A stretch of DNA of 46,351 bases, taken from contig MPNW01000135.1 in the NCBI GenBank assembly GCA_011800805.1, positions 108,439 through 154,789 of the forward strand, in the 5' to 3' direction. Of the stretch, positions 1-11,280 are shown piece by piece. Within the stretch, counting starts at the first letter, position 1. Every line of letters starts with the position of its first letter. A program made the translations under genes and the position numbers. This stretch comes from Hirudo medicinalis. Taxonomy: Eukaryota > Annelida > Clitellata > Hirudinida > Hirudinidae. Under the pieces are notes generated by a model. The model was not told where the DNA came from. It worked only from the letters and a program-made list of their open reading frames with translations, and made no database searches.

Positions 1-1
1 G

Positions 2-383
2 ATTGGCAAAAAACCAAATATTACCGAATAATTGCTGAATTATTGAATACTCCATGTTAGGTTAATTAATTATTAGAACTTGTTAATACCACGATAGAGA
101 ATGACAATAGATATTCATAAACTTACCACAACATTATCTTTTGAATATTTGAAAGTGGGCGGCCGCTCTAGGTATGGTGTAAACAATTCGTGACCTTGCT
201 TACTTGGAGAAGACTTAACAAATAAATAAAATAATTCTACGAATTAACTGCTTAATTTCCCATTTCCTTTAGAAGGTTCAATTCACCTATTGGCAAAAAT
301 CGCATATTACCGAATAATTACTGTAATTATTGAACATTAAGTGTATAAAATAAATGATTACTACAACTTGTTAATACCACGAT
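2..383. repeat. Pair of ~95-bp direct repeats in two introns of the adjacent peptide gene
   Basis: Positions 2-95 and 289-383 share the start attggcaaaaa, the block atattaccgaataatt and the end acttgttaataccacgat, with small differences between. One copy lies in the intron after the signal-peptide exon and the other in the intron after the second exon of the minus-strand peptide gene. The two exons themselves do not resemble each other, so this looks like intronic duplication or two insertions of a short element. Confidence 0.75.
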
Positions 384-574
384 GTCTTAAGTAACTTACT
401 ACTTAAATATTAACATCTAGTGAATCCAATATACAAAAGAATCCCAAATCTTACGCTCTTCACATCTTCTAAACCATCCTTAAAAATTTTAGGAGCACCT
501 GCACCGTGATAATACGGTCCACAATAGACAGGATACACAAGGGATATGAGGGACACCAGAAGCAAGAAGGTCAT
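127..574 (-). CDS. Secreted peptide or prohormone of unknown family (first two exons, 3' part outside window)
   Basis: Exon 1 is 574-455 on the minus strand: a signal peptide (MTFLLLVSLISLVYPVYC) followed by GPYYHGAGAPKIFKDGLEDVKS, broken by a GTAAGA donor after the last codon. Exon 2 is 198-127, entered in phase 0, reads QGHELFTPYLERPPTFKY then SKDNVV, and ends at a strong GTAAGT donor. The next exon would lie before position 1. The internal Met at 574 is preferred to one 19 codons upstream (631) because the hydrophobic signal core begins there. The acceptor of exon 2 is weak, but the alternative AG 4 bases downstream runs into a stop. I do not recognise the family. The gene has the same orientation as the DLamide precursor 1.3 kb upstream. 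A neuropeptide precursor is possible, but no dibasic or amidation site is visible in the part seen. Confidence 0.55.
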
Positions 575-639
575 GCCTTGTTTGTAGATCAATGTCTTCT
601 GCAATATATAGTTAATAAATGAGTCGAACATATTTTTGT

Positions 640-1850
640 AAATAAATAATTATTACTAATAATGCATCAGAGTGAAATTGGGTCTGATGAACTGGTAATA
701 TAGCCTAATTTTTATTGCACTGCTTCACCCCAATCCAAATATTTTGATTGCACATCTTCATTATTTAAAAAGATAACTATTAAATCTGACAGAATCTTTG
801 AGTATGTGTCATAACAATTTAATTAATTAAAAAGATAAGAACTCAATTTGACGAAGTAAATAAATTTTATATTTTAAAGATAATAATTTTAATAATATAA
901 ACTGGTAGTTTCAATTAATAAACTCATAACAACAATAAAAGTAATAGTGACCCGTCGAGACCAAATATCTTCTTTTTTTTTGTGAGTAAATTAACTTCAA
1001 GTTTTATGTCGTCATGAATACAAACGCAATTGGTTTTAAAGAGAAATCAAAGTAGTGTTGAGTTTAAGCAATCTCTGATAACAAATTGACACATGTCACC
1101 CACACGTGATTAAGATTCACTTTATTATTTATTTATGGCTGTCATTTGCATTTGATATCTGCGGTCATCTAACATAAATATTTGACATGCAGTTATTACG
1201 TCTATCTAGCATAAAATGTTTAAGGATTCGGCCCATTTTGCAATCCTACTATAATTTATAAATGCAATTATGCTTAAATAATGTTTTAGAATATATTATT
1301 TGAATATGGTTTTAGAATATGTTAAGCCTAAGCCACAATAAATATCCTAAAAATATTTTGTGAATATCTTTAAAATGTAGGTTACTACTGCAAATATATA
1401 TATGACAAATCATTCATCCACAAACTCAATCTATAAAATATGATAATGCACGGGTTAACCCATCGTCTGAAAATCAGTTATCGAAAAGGAATCAATTTTG
1501 GTCAATGAAATCACATGATTTACATTCTGTTGTCACATTCCTGCCGAAATGACATCAATCGTTTGACATCACGCAAACTTTTCTCTGGTCAATATTTGCT
1601 GATTTTGTTATCATCTCAGATAAAGACAGCTTTATAATTTTATTTTTCATTAGCTTATAAATTCCTTTAACATATCTTTATTCGTAACTTCAAGTCACGG
1701 AAACACAAATGAATCCTATTTCAATTAATTTCAATTCGAACGATAATCAAACAAAACTTTAATAGTTCGTCCCAAGCCTCCGTCGAAACGAATTTATAAT
1801 TCTTTGGTCGACTTTCTTTGTTTTTCCACTCGCTTCATCATCGTTCAGTG
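640..1850. other. AT-rich intergenic stretch between two minus-strand peptide genes
   Basis: No open frame with coding character was seen. The stretch includes the presumed 3' end of the DLamide gene. A minus-strand AATAAA (plus-strand tttatt at 1677-1682) lies about 170 bases beyond its stop codon and is a candidate poly(A) signal. Confidence 0.5.
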
Positions 1851-1853
1851 ACT

Positions 1854-3352
1854 TTATTTCTTTCCGAGATCGTTTCTGAACATTCTTCTCTTCTGCTCGT
1901 TGATGTCCGACAAATCCTCGTAGGTGAAATCATCGTCCCTGTCAAAACATCGCCAAAACTTTCGAGTCATAAAAATACTTGGAAACAATAAATAGTATAT
2001 TTTATATATTTATATTCCTTTCCTATTATTGAATCCTAATGCGATATTCTATTCTTTCTTCATGATTTAATGTCCTAATATTTATGCCACATTCTAGTGG
2101 CCGAATAGTTTGAAAACCGGTTGCCATCTTTGTGCCGTAAATTATAATAATATAACAAGTCGCAATACATTAGAAATAAATATAAACATTGTAAATAAGT
2201 TTAAAATTATAAGTAATAATGTAATAAATAATAAAAACTGACGCTAAATTAATTTTTAACAATTTCTTTCCTGCTTAAAAATTATCCCCGTTTAACTATG
2301 TCGGATTTTGGTGTTTTTTTTATCTATTTTCCTTTTATTTGATTGTCCCCAAGAAGTTCAAGAGGTCAGAGAGGAGGTCACGACCCGGCAGATAAAAGGC
2401 GAATGAAACATTTCTACGAGAAAGTCTTCAGGGATTAGGAAAAAATAAAAAATTAATTTAAAAACACGGCGAAAAAAAATTAGGACATTATGATTAAGAT
2501 AAAATTAGGATATTATTATTAAGATAAAATTAGGATATTAATTATTAAGATAAAATTAGGATATTATTGCTAAGATAAAAGTTGCGAACAACAATATCGC
2601 AGGAATAAATTGAAAAGATATAGAATAAAGAGGAGTGATGGATTTTTATGGATTTATTAATTAATTCATTCATTACTTTAGAACATTTACAAATAAAATT
2701 ATCAAAGATAAATTCACTTTATATTTATTAAGTTGCTATTACGCATTGGTGATTTTTATTAAACGTAATTATGCATGAAGGTTCAATGTGAATACCTGAG
2801 GTATTTCATCGGTGCTTGAACAATTCCATCGGAGAATCGTTTTCCCTGCAAATAAATATTAATAAATATAATTATTACAAATTAATTATATAATTTTTTA
2901 AAGACATATTGCATTTGTGTCGATATATTCTCTAATAATTATTAACTAATAATGATATATTATCTAATAATATCTGCTGTTATTATCCGTTGTTACTGAT
3001 GCTGTAAATTTAGCCATCATATTTTTAAAAAATCTATGTCATTTAATTATAACATAAACTACTTAATCAAAAAATATAATAAAACCTTTAGTCATCTCTA
3101 ATGTTTCTAACAACCCCCACAATTCTTCTATTAACAGTTGGAACTCTGACTCACCAGATCAGTCCTGAACCCTGTGTCACCTTTGGACTGACGGCGGAAA
3201 ATGGAGTAGCGACGATATCCGTGATTGTAATCACCGTCAAGTTGATACGGCCTCAAGGCTACATTGGCAGTCACCTCCTTGTGGCTAAGGGCTGCCAGGA
3301 AGATGAGGGTCAAGAGAAGGAAGTAGGATGAATGATACGAGTGTTGGACCAT
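1854..3352 (-). CDS. DLamide-type neuropeptide precursor (complete, three exons)
   Basis: Coding exons on the minus strand are 3352-3155 (198 nt), 2845-2796 (50 nt) and 1938-1854 (85 nt). The total is 333 nt, giving 110 residues and a stop. Junctions are CTG|GTGAGT, TTTGCAG|GG, CTCAG|GTATTC and TTTTGACAG|G, all in phase. The signal peptide covers about residues 1-29 (core FLLLTLIFLAAL). Convertase sites YRR and FRR precede QSKGDTGFRTDL, which is followed by GKR; the G comes from the first codon of exon 2. The protein ends KRR-MFRNDL-GKK-stop. Known prohormone processing would give an N-terminally pyroglutamylated GFRTDL-amide peptide and MFRNDL-amide. Both resemble annelid DLamides, which end in GFNNDL-amide in Platynereis (from memory). 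The DDDFTYEDLSDINEQ spacer is acidic, as usual for such precursors. The family name is inferred from the short C-terminal motif; the precursor architecture is read directly. Confidence 0.85.
2477..2576. repeat. Four ~25-bp tandem repeats
   Basis: Four units of aaaattaggatattattattaagat with minor changes begin near 2477, 2501, 2526 and 2552. They lie in the second intron of the DLamide gene. Confidence 0.85.
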
Positions 3353-5809
3353 CCTGCATCCAAGTGGATTATTCGAAATAGTATTTAGATTTTTTGCAAA
3401 GAAAATAAAAAATAACTTGTAACTGCGTAGTTATTATGTAATGCCTTGTGTTGCATTTTTGGATTGATATTATCATCTGGATATTTGCTTTGGCGTTCCT
3501 TGATCGTGGTGCCTTAGTTGCAAGCAAGGGACAGTTCTGTCCGTGCCGAGAATAAGAAAAATAAAGTAAGAAAAATAAAATAATACTATAGTAATAGTAA
3601 TAATAATGATAATGATAATAATAAAAAATATTTTTAATTAAGTAACAACATTAATAATCATAGATTGGTGAGTTCAAGTTAAGCTGTGCCATTTAGAAAC
3701 CAGGGTGCAGTCATCAATCATTAATTTGTTTACGTTATTACGACAAGAAATACTTGAACTCAATATTTATTTTAATTAATCGATTAATCAAAGACGCAAT
3801 CAGGGGCTGGCTTATTCTTCTCCCCTCACATCAACTGATTTGTTAAATGCCTTCCAACTTGTCAATATTTATATATTTATATATCAGTATTTGCTCAATA
3901 TTTAGTACGTTTAACATTATTAAATTTTTAAAACTAGACCGAGAAATAATAACATTTTTCTGCTTAATATCATATTAATTTAACTGAAAAATCTTTTATT
4001 TCCATCTTTAACCTCTGAACCGTTCCGAGTGACCCGTATTCTCCAATGTCAGCGGAGCGAATATAAATGCAGGTCGTCCTATGCGGACGGTGTCAACATT
4101 TGCATTGGAAATTGAATAACTTTACGACTTTTATATTTAATATTTCCCATTCTTATTTATTGCATTTTGACGTTAATTTAAGAATTAAATGTTTAAATGT
4201 AATTTAAAATCACCACAAATCACACAGGTTGGCATCCCCAGAGTGTGTTCTCTAGAGAGAGAATTTAAACCCGAGATAGGAACTTGGCGATCCTAGGAGG
4301 GACATTTCATGAATTTCAATATTATGAAATGTTTATAATTATATTTTTCTGACTTCTTTTTCTGAAAGGGAATTTAACGTAATCACAGCAATAGACATTT
4401 GATTTTATTGGATGAAAGTTTTACTGAGAAAATTCACTTTTAGTTGCCTTATAATAGAAATTATTAGGCCATGTTTTTGACTTCTTTTTGGTTCATTTGG
4501 TCTGTTGTTTTGTCGATCCAGCATTCGAACTTGCTTTCAATCCAGGCGGCCATAATTATTAACTTAATATTTTTCAGATAAGACTTGAATACATCTGTAA
4601 TATATTCTTTACTTAATAATATTATTTATTCAAGTAATTCGCATCTCACAAGTCTTCTTCTCAATTGTAATGTAAAGCTCTATTATTACTAAATTATTAT
4701 TTAACTAAATATTGCTTCTAAATATTATTAAACTTCAAGTTATTACTAAATACTTGTAATAAATTAGTTTGTTCGAACACTCTGAAGTGATAAATTTTCT
4801 TTCCCAAAATTCTCTGCCGCACTTTTATTTTTATTTGTTTCTGTTCATCAGCTCAACAACAAAGCCAAAGTTATTCCTGCTCATTCCTTACACTGAGAAG
4901 TCTCTTTAACCTTGTTCGACGATCTTTTCCATTCGGATTGCAGGGAACAGAAGTACTTTCTAATGATAAAACTCACGCAAGCGGCTGCTCGTCACATTTC
5001 GAATGTCATGTTAGCTTGCATGACAGAATGTTTATCAGTTCTAACAGATGTGCTGAGCGATGCGGGATGAAGTTTTTATTGTTGTTAAAGGGGAAAAGGT
5101 TATTTTGAACTCGTTGACGTTGGAAAACAAAAGCTAAAATTAATTTTAGAGATCACTCGAATTAAAAAAAATAATGTCTCGTGGAACCGCTAAAAATCAA
5201 GATCAGCAGTGTTGACTAGGATTTCCAAGGTCTGCAGATTGATATTAGAATCGAGAAAGGTTAAGAAGGGAGCAGAAGAGATGAGGTCAATAAAAAGTTC
5301 AATTAGTTAACCAAAGTACTTTCCACTTTGAAGTCTAACAGCGCATCTTAATTGAATTGCTTGTCCAAATTCTCATTCAACAACTCATGAAATTATTCCT
5401 CTAAGAAAACTGCTGAAAACATTCAGAAACTCCCGTTTAAGGAATACCATTTTACAGTCGGTTGAAAGCCCACAGACGGACGTCAGTCACACTCCGATGC
5501 GCTTGGATGATCAGGATCGACCGAATGAACGACAAACGTGACGAATATCACAAAGAATCCTCCTTGTCGCTTGCAATGGAAGTGGACCTTCTTTTTGGAG
5601 TTTTAGGGCTTTGATTACAAGACGCTTTTGTGGAAGTGGCATCCACTTATGCACAATAAGCACATCCTTCACATAATCAGCTACTTTGTTATGCAGAGTG
5701 CAAATGATGGTGATATTTTGGCTACTATCATTGGTAGTAATACTTGCAAGTAGCTATGATATTAAATGAACAAACTTGATAATGCAATTTAATTAATTAA
5801 AAAGAATCC
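3353..5809. other. AT-rich intergenic region upstream of the DLamide gene
   Basis: I see no coding sequence. The stretch just above the start codon should hold the promoter and 5' UTR. A near-perfect palindrome ggacagttctgtcc lies at 3529-3542 in a locally GC-richer patch. A plus-strand TATAAAT at 4062-4068 is followed by a GC-richer stretch and could be a core promoter, but no exon can be attached to it. The patch at 5460-5600 is GC-richer than its surroundings and unexplained. Confidence 0.4.
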
Positions 5810-5833
5810 ATTATTATTATTATTATTATTATC
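5810..5833. repeat. (ATT)n microsatellite
   Basis: A run of ATT triplets flanked by aattaatt-rich sequence. Confidence 0.9.
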
Positions 5834-6228
5834 AATTAATTAATTCCTACAACTTACACTACAAGGTGTCGATGTAAAAATGTTGACGATGTCAACGGCA
5901 TAAACGGTAAGAAAGGTGGGTGATGTCTGGGGCACTTAAGGTTGTCCGCCATAAAGCAAACACTGTACAAGTATTCTAGCGCCTAATTCGACAGGATGAC
6001 ATCTTATTGTTTGTCTTTTTTATCTTATCTTTTTTCGCCTCTCAACTCGGAATAAATAAAAAAACAAAAGAAATCCGGAGACAAGCTTGCCAAACAAATA
6101 TTGGACAATTTGAGAGGAATTTTTCTTGAAAGCGCTTCGGTTTGCTCAATTCGATATTACGCCAGAATGTAAAGAGTGGTTGTTGGGTTGTTGTAGACAT
6201 GCAGGGTCGCTGAGAGGGGGGGGGGAGC

Positions 6229-6398
6229 GTGGGGGAGTGCCCAGGGGCCCGGCAATTTTATGGGGCCCGCCCGGGTTTTAAAATATTAAAATATAACAAT
6301 CATGGTGTTTTTNCGTGGGGCAAGTGCCCAGGGCCCGGCAAATTTTTGGGGCCCGCCCGGGTTTTAAAATATTAAAATATAACAATCATGGTGTTTTT
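6229..6398. repeat. Near-identical ~84-bp duplication around a single N (assembly gap)
   Basis: The GC-rich block containing ggggcccgcccgggtttt and the following aaaatattaaaatataacaatc occurs at 6229-6312 and again at 6314-6398, separated only by the N at 6313. The copies differ by a few bases in their first 40 positions. This is best read as two contig ends that overlap but were not merged, possibly two alleles. Confidence 0.75.
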
Positions 6399-8128
6399 AT
6401 GGTTTTCCATTACCAAATTGACGTAACATTGGGGCCCGAAATTTCTGTCGGCAGCCATTTAGATATGTAAACCTGAGAATTGTGGTGAATGTGTTAGGAC
6501 ATTGAGTAAGAAAATTATAATAATAGTGATAATAATATTAATATTAATAAATTAAGTAAGATATAAAATATCATGAAATCCAAAGATTAAATTACTTTGC
6601 AAAGAGTGCAATCTTTTAAAAAAAAAAAGAAAAGAAAAATATTTCAATTGATCGAATTGCTAAACCATCATTGGTGAACTTATATTGGACAATTTACGAA
6701 AACTCCCGAAACTAAATTGACTAGAGTGAGAATAAGTGCAGTGATGGAGTCGTTCATGTCAAATGGAAGTGATTTGCACTCCGGGCGAATCCTTTCCAGT
6801 CAGTGGAAATCGTTTCGTCCTTGCAACATTCGTTCATCAGCAGAGGTCCAAGGCACTTCAGTCCACTAGCAACGGTTTTCTTTGATTTCCAACAAACGCT
6901 CATTGAATTTTTGAGCAAATCTTTTGACAATTTTTCTTTTTCCACTTTTGTGGTGGATGATTTTTTGGTTATTTCTTCTTTTTTGTGATGGCTTTTCGTC
7001 AATAAATCGATGAGTATTTTCTCGTCTGGTCAGGGTTTTGCTCAATATCGGACCGATAACGGCATTCTATTTATCGACTTTCCGAAATATATATAAATAT
7101 CCAATCAGTTTTTAATTGTCCTTGTGGAGTCTAAAAATCTGACAATTTAACGTTTTAATGTAATAAAACAAACATTCTCAACCCATTCGTGATGATCAGA
7201 ATTATGTTTTAGAAACTTTAAAATGTTTAATAACATGATAATGTTAACATATGAGTTGAAAATGTCACAGAATCTGTTGTTGTTGTTGTAATCTTAATAT
7301 TTGTCAGAACTGAATCCACCTGACTTTATGTAACCTATTTGTTAGTAACATTTCGGTGTATATAAACAGACCATTCTCTCTCTCGATTGATAAACCACGC
7401 TTTAAAATTTTTTTCTTTTTAATTAAAAAGATATTAACAAAATCAATCCCAAAATATAACTAAATCCTAAATAAAACAATCCTGAAAATATCCTAAAATC
7501 AATTCCTACTCCAGGAATCAAATTTCGACTTTGAGATGACAAGTTTTTTTCTAAGTTAAAAAAAAATAAATTTAATCTAAAAATTGTTCCCGAAGAATTA
7601 TTTGTTTCAAAATGGTTTCAATTTGTCAAACATTCGAAGGTCCTTCCATTCTTGAGAATCAATGAAACGGATTTTGAAGTTATTTGTCTTATTATTGATT
7701 TTTAAGGATTAATGTTCAGAATTTCAGTTGACAGACTATTTATTAAATAATAATTTTTTATTTCGAAAAAAACAATCCTTCAATCATCGCTCTTTGTCTC
7801 TCACTGATGGTTCGACATAAATTAAATTGTAAATGTTTCCGATTTATTTTAATAAAACAGAAATAAATGCAAATTTAAATTCTTAAAATCCGATTAAAAG
7901 CACTTAAAATATTCCATATTAAACCACATTAACTTTTAAAAAAATCGCGCTCGTGTAATTGTCTTGCAATTGGACACTGAAACCATCGACAAAACATATT
8001 TCATTTCATCCAACAATTCTTGAATTTCTTCGTAAATCATAGAACGACGCAGGAGATTGAAATATTAACACAAAGTTACAAGAAAGTTTAAGTGCGATGT
8101 TTGCATGTCAATTAGTTAACATTAGTCA
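6399..8128. other. Intergenic region with one weak candidate coding patch
   Basis: A minus-strand open frame at 6754-7002 encodes 82 residues, Lys-rich in its first half with three Cys in the second half (ending CCKDETISTDWKGF...). It has no ATG at its start and I could not define splice sites for it. It is only a candidate exon. The rest is AT-rich sequence with no recognisable gene. Confidence 0.25.
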
Positions 8129-8190
8129 GGCGCCTCTGACGCTATGCAAATAGCGCATTATAAATTAACTAATATTATTATTATTATTAG
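8129..8190 (-). repeat. Dispersed repeat with GCGCCTCTGACGC core, copy 1
   Basis: The plus strand reads gcgcctctgacgctatgcaaatagcgcattataaatta and then an ATT microsatellite. The reverse complement matches the left part of the element at 29819-29943 (tttatatagcgcc..atgcatagcgtcagaggcgc). It contains an octamer-like ATGCAAAT. Confidence 0.7.
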
Positions 8191-8320
8191 TTAGTTAGTC
8201 TTAATTCTTTATCTCGCATCTAGCACAATGTTCTTGGTAACTTATTTTCAAGTTGTCTTAAGTTTTGAAGTTATGCTTGCGATGGAAGGTGTGCATCTAA
8301 TGATTACATCTGCTATTACA

Positions 8321-8380
8321 TTACATTACGTTATTTTACATTACATTACGTTATTTTACATTACATTACATTATTTTACA
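8321..8380. repeat. Three 20-bp tandem repeats
   Basis: The unit ttacattacgttattttaca is present three times at 8321, 8341 and 8361; the third differs by one base. Confidence 0.9.
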
Positions 8381-8591
8381 GAATATTGTCTTGTGGCAAC
8401 AGTTGTTGTATGAAACTCTCGCACGTAATGTGTTTATACAGGCCCCTCCCCATCTGCTTAAATTTGCATAATAACAATGAATATTACGAACGATAAACGC
8501 ATCAGTAACTCACCAAATGTTGCAAAAAAAAAATCAAAACAATTGTTGTGCTGTGAATGTAATTGATGTTAACTCCATCTTCATCGTTGTT

Positions 8592-8625
8592 GTTGATGTT
8601 GATGTCGCTGTTGATGATGTTGTTT

Positions 8626-8658
<33 letters not shown>

Positions 8659-8776
8659 CTGTTGTTAATGTTGTTGATGTTGTTAATGACGTTGTTGCTG
8701 TTGTTAATGTTGTTGATGTTGTTAATGTTGTTGTTGATGTTGTTAATGATGTTGATGTTGTTGCTGTTGTTGACAG
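8592..8776. repeat. GTT/GAT compound microsatellite
   Basis: About 185 bases of GTT with interspersed GAT, GCT and AAT triplets. All frames here are open for low-complexity reasons (poly-V, poly-L, poly-T) and do not indicate a gene. Confidence 0.9.
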
Positions 8777-8918
8777 CAAAGTAAAAATGAATTTAAGGAC
8801 GCAGTTGATAATCCATCACTTTAGTGTTTAAAGATGTTTAATCGTTCGCCATTTTTTCACAGTTCTACAAACTCGATGATGAAGATAATGTCGGAGATGA
8901 TAATTTCACTTATGTTAG

Positions 8919-8976
8919 TGATGCTGCTGCTGCTGATGATGATGATATCGATGATGACGGCGATGATGATGGTTGA
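8919..8976. repeat. GCT/GAT microsatellite
   Basis: GCT triplets pass into GAT triplets. Confidence 0.85.
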
Positions 8977-9458
8977 TGTGATATAAAAAAAAACTTCTTC
9001 TAGCTTGTCACGTGATACCCAAACGTCTATTTGTGATTGGTTGAGCAGTATTTAGTTGCTCGTCATTAGGATCACAAGAGTAAACACACGTCTTGAAACA
9101 AATGAAAGCCATTATTTGTTTAAAATATTAAAATGATTTCGTGGTAATAGGTGCCTTAAATTTATTAGTATCATTATTTATGTTTTAACCTTTAAAAGAA
9201 AATAATAAAAATAAACACTAAAACTCTAAAATGATGGCTTTTGTGAATGGATAAATTGGCAAAGTCGTTAATGATTTGTAATATTTTTTTTCGTTTTTAC
9301 CTATTTTTTTTATTAAAACATTCAACTTGAATCCAATTTCAAAGCACACGGATCAACAGTTCTGTAGATTTTGTGTCTCCACCCAATGCAATGACGTTTC
9401 ATCACTGATAAGCACTAATTAATTATGCTAAATAATTACATTCAATAATTATGATTGA
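8977..9458. other. AT-rich intergenic stretch
   Basis: No feature was recognised. Confidence 0.5.
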
Positions 9459-9527
9459 GCTCCCGCATGGTCTAATGGTTAAGGCTCTCACGATGGCAGC
9501 ACGGATTCGAATCCTGTTGCGGGAGCA
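9459..9527 (+). tRNA. tRNA-like sequence, closest to tRNA-Glu(CTC) but shortened (pseudogene or SINE head likely)
   Basis: The sequence begins GCTCCCG and ends CGGGAGC, which form a perfect 7-bp acceptor stem. An A-box-like TGGTCTAATGG and a pairing D arm (GTCT/AGGC) follow the 5' stem. A B-box-like GGATTCGAATCC gives a T arm. The segment CTCTCAC matches the anticodon loop of tRNA-Glu(CTC), but about four bases of the 5' anticodon stem seem to be missing. The length is about 68 nt and no good five-pair anticodon stem can be drawn. Pol III boxes and acceptor stem are intact, so it may be a decayed tRNA gene or a tRNA-derived SINE. Confidence 0.5.
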
Positions 9528-10835
9528 CCGTCCAAATCAATTAGCTATGCAACGGACTTTAATAAATAATTATAATAAATAATTACATTCAAAACATCCA
9601 AATTTTACCAAATTATTATTAATCACAAGCACAATCGTCAAAATGAAAAAGCACGAAAATATTTTTTTAAGTTTACAAGCAATTGCAATAGTGACCAACC
9701 AATAGTATCGTATCGTCTTAAGAATCAACCTCACATTACAGCCAAGTAATGTGCAAGACAAACACTTCACACTGCAACAACTCAACAAACCACGAAACCT
9801 CCCCCAACAAAGAAGTGTCAAAACCAACAAATACAAAATTGAAGGCGAATGTTGCAGAGTGGAATTGTATTTCGTCAAACGAGCAGATCTCCCTGTTTGC
9901 ATTTTCCTTGTGAAGGAGACTTGAATAAAGTGAAAACCAACAATCTCCTCCCTTGGGAGACCGAAGTGCTTTTAGGAGGGAGACCACATTTTTTTGTGCA
10001 ACGCTGGCTGCTATTATTAACTAATGCTATTATCAACTAATATTAATAATAACCAATGTTATTAATGATTTAATAACTTAATAATTTAATTAATTAATTA
10101 TTAATAACTTAATAAATATTCATTTATTTTATTTTATTTTTATTTATTTTTATTATTAATTAATTAATTAAGGACTTGATAGATAAATTAATTAGTTATT
10201 AATAACTTAATAGATTAATGATTAATTATTAATAACTGATGTTATTATTAATTAATGTTATTTTTACTAATGTTATTTATGACTAATGGTATTTTTAACT
10301 ACTGCCATTAGCAGCCAATGCTATTATTAATTGTTGTCATTAGCAACCATTGTTATTGGCCGGGTTGCTCATTAAAATCATAAGAGCACGAAAAATTTGA
10401 AACAACTGACCCGTTATTTAAAACATTATTTGTCTAAAACACGAAATGCTACATTGTGAGAGCATTCTTGTCGAACATCTGTGAAGGCCATATATCTGCA
10501 TTGTTGTTGCAATGCACTAACAACAGCCACTCCTTGTAACACGAGGTTCACAAAAGAGAAAGTCCTAACAGCCCATTATCGAAGTTTTCAATTTTTTGCA
10601 TTTTCAAAATTTTAAGTTCCGAAGAGTTTTTTAAGTGAAATTGTTTTCTTTGAGGTTTGAAAAATAGTTTTTTTCATTGGAGAATCAAATGTTGAAGAGT
10701 AATTTCTGAGAAAATGTGTTCCTGATTAACCAGCCCTGGCGTGTCGCTTTTGTGGCATCGTATTTATTGAATTTATTGATTATTACGATCAATTACCCAA
10801 TAAAAATCTCATTCAATTAATAATAGTTAATAATC
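9528..10835. other. Intergenic, with one weak candidate exon near 9744-9924
   Basis: After an acceptor-like cctcacattacag, a plus-strand frame reads PSNVQDKHFTLQQLNKP... to a stop near 9924, with no match I recognise. A second frame over the same bases is also open, so this is weak. 10020-10340 is highly repetitive AT sequence (aattaatta, tgttattaatta). A 7-bp stem-loop, tgcattg..caatgca, lies near 10497-10517. Confidence 0.2.
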
Positions 10836-10859
10836 AATAATAATAATAATAATAATAAA
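10836..10859. repeat. (TAA)n microsatellite
   Basis: A simple TAA run. Confidence 0.85.
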
Positions 10860-11190
10860 CGAAATGACAGTGTTCTCAGCAATGTGGAAATACAGCAAAA
10901 CCAAAGGAAGAACACTCTTTGACGAATTAACATCAAACAAATTATCTAAAAAAAAAGTCCAACGTTCGAAGATGAAAAAATAATTGATGTCGAATAAATA
11001 ATCACACATCCTCTGCAGCATTGATCCATCCATTCTCTGGATTCTTTACAATTGTCCATGCTCCCATAAATTACTTTTTCGGTCTCCAAGAATATCACTC
11101 CGTTAACCCGGGGGCAGTTAATATATCTCGATTGACCTCTCCCTATGCTTGCTTCGGCCCTCAACTCCCTTCCAATAGCTCATGTGGCTG

Positions 11191-11280
11191 CTCATTTACT
11201 CGCTCATTCACTCACTCACTCACCCACCGCTCATTTTCCCATCCACTCATTCACTCACTCATTCACCCACCCACTCATTT
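11191..11280. repeat. CACT/CATT-type low-complexity repeat
   Basis: Imperfect tandem ctcattcactcactcac units. The open frame across it is explained by the repeat. Confidence 0.8.

Noticed and set aside
157..172. GCGGCCGCTCTAG, identical to a common cloning polylinker
   Set aside because: It lies inside a coding exon with correct splice sites and frame (LERPPT), and the flanks are not vector. Coincidence is the simpler reading.
3529..3547. REST/NRSE-like site upstream of the neuropeptide gene
   Set aside because: The half-sites GGCAC and GGACAG are spaced wrongly for the known motif; only the palindrome itself stands.
8517..8831. Long open frames of Val, Leu or Thr
   Set aside because: Explained entirely by the GTT/GAT microsatellite.
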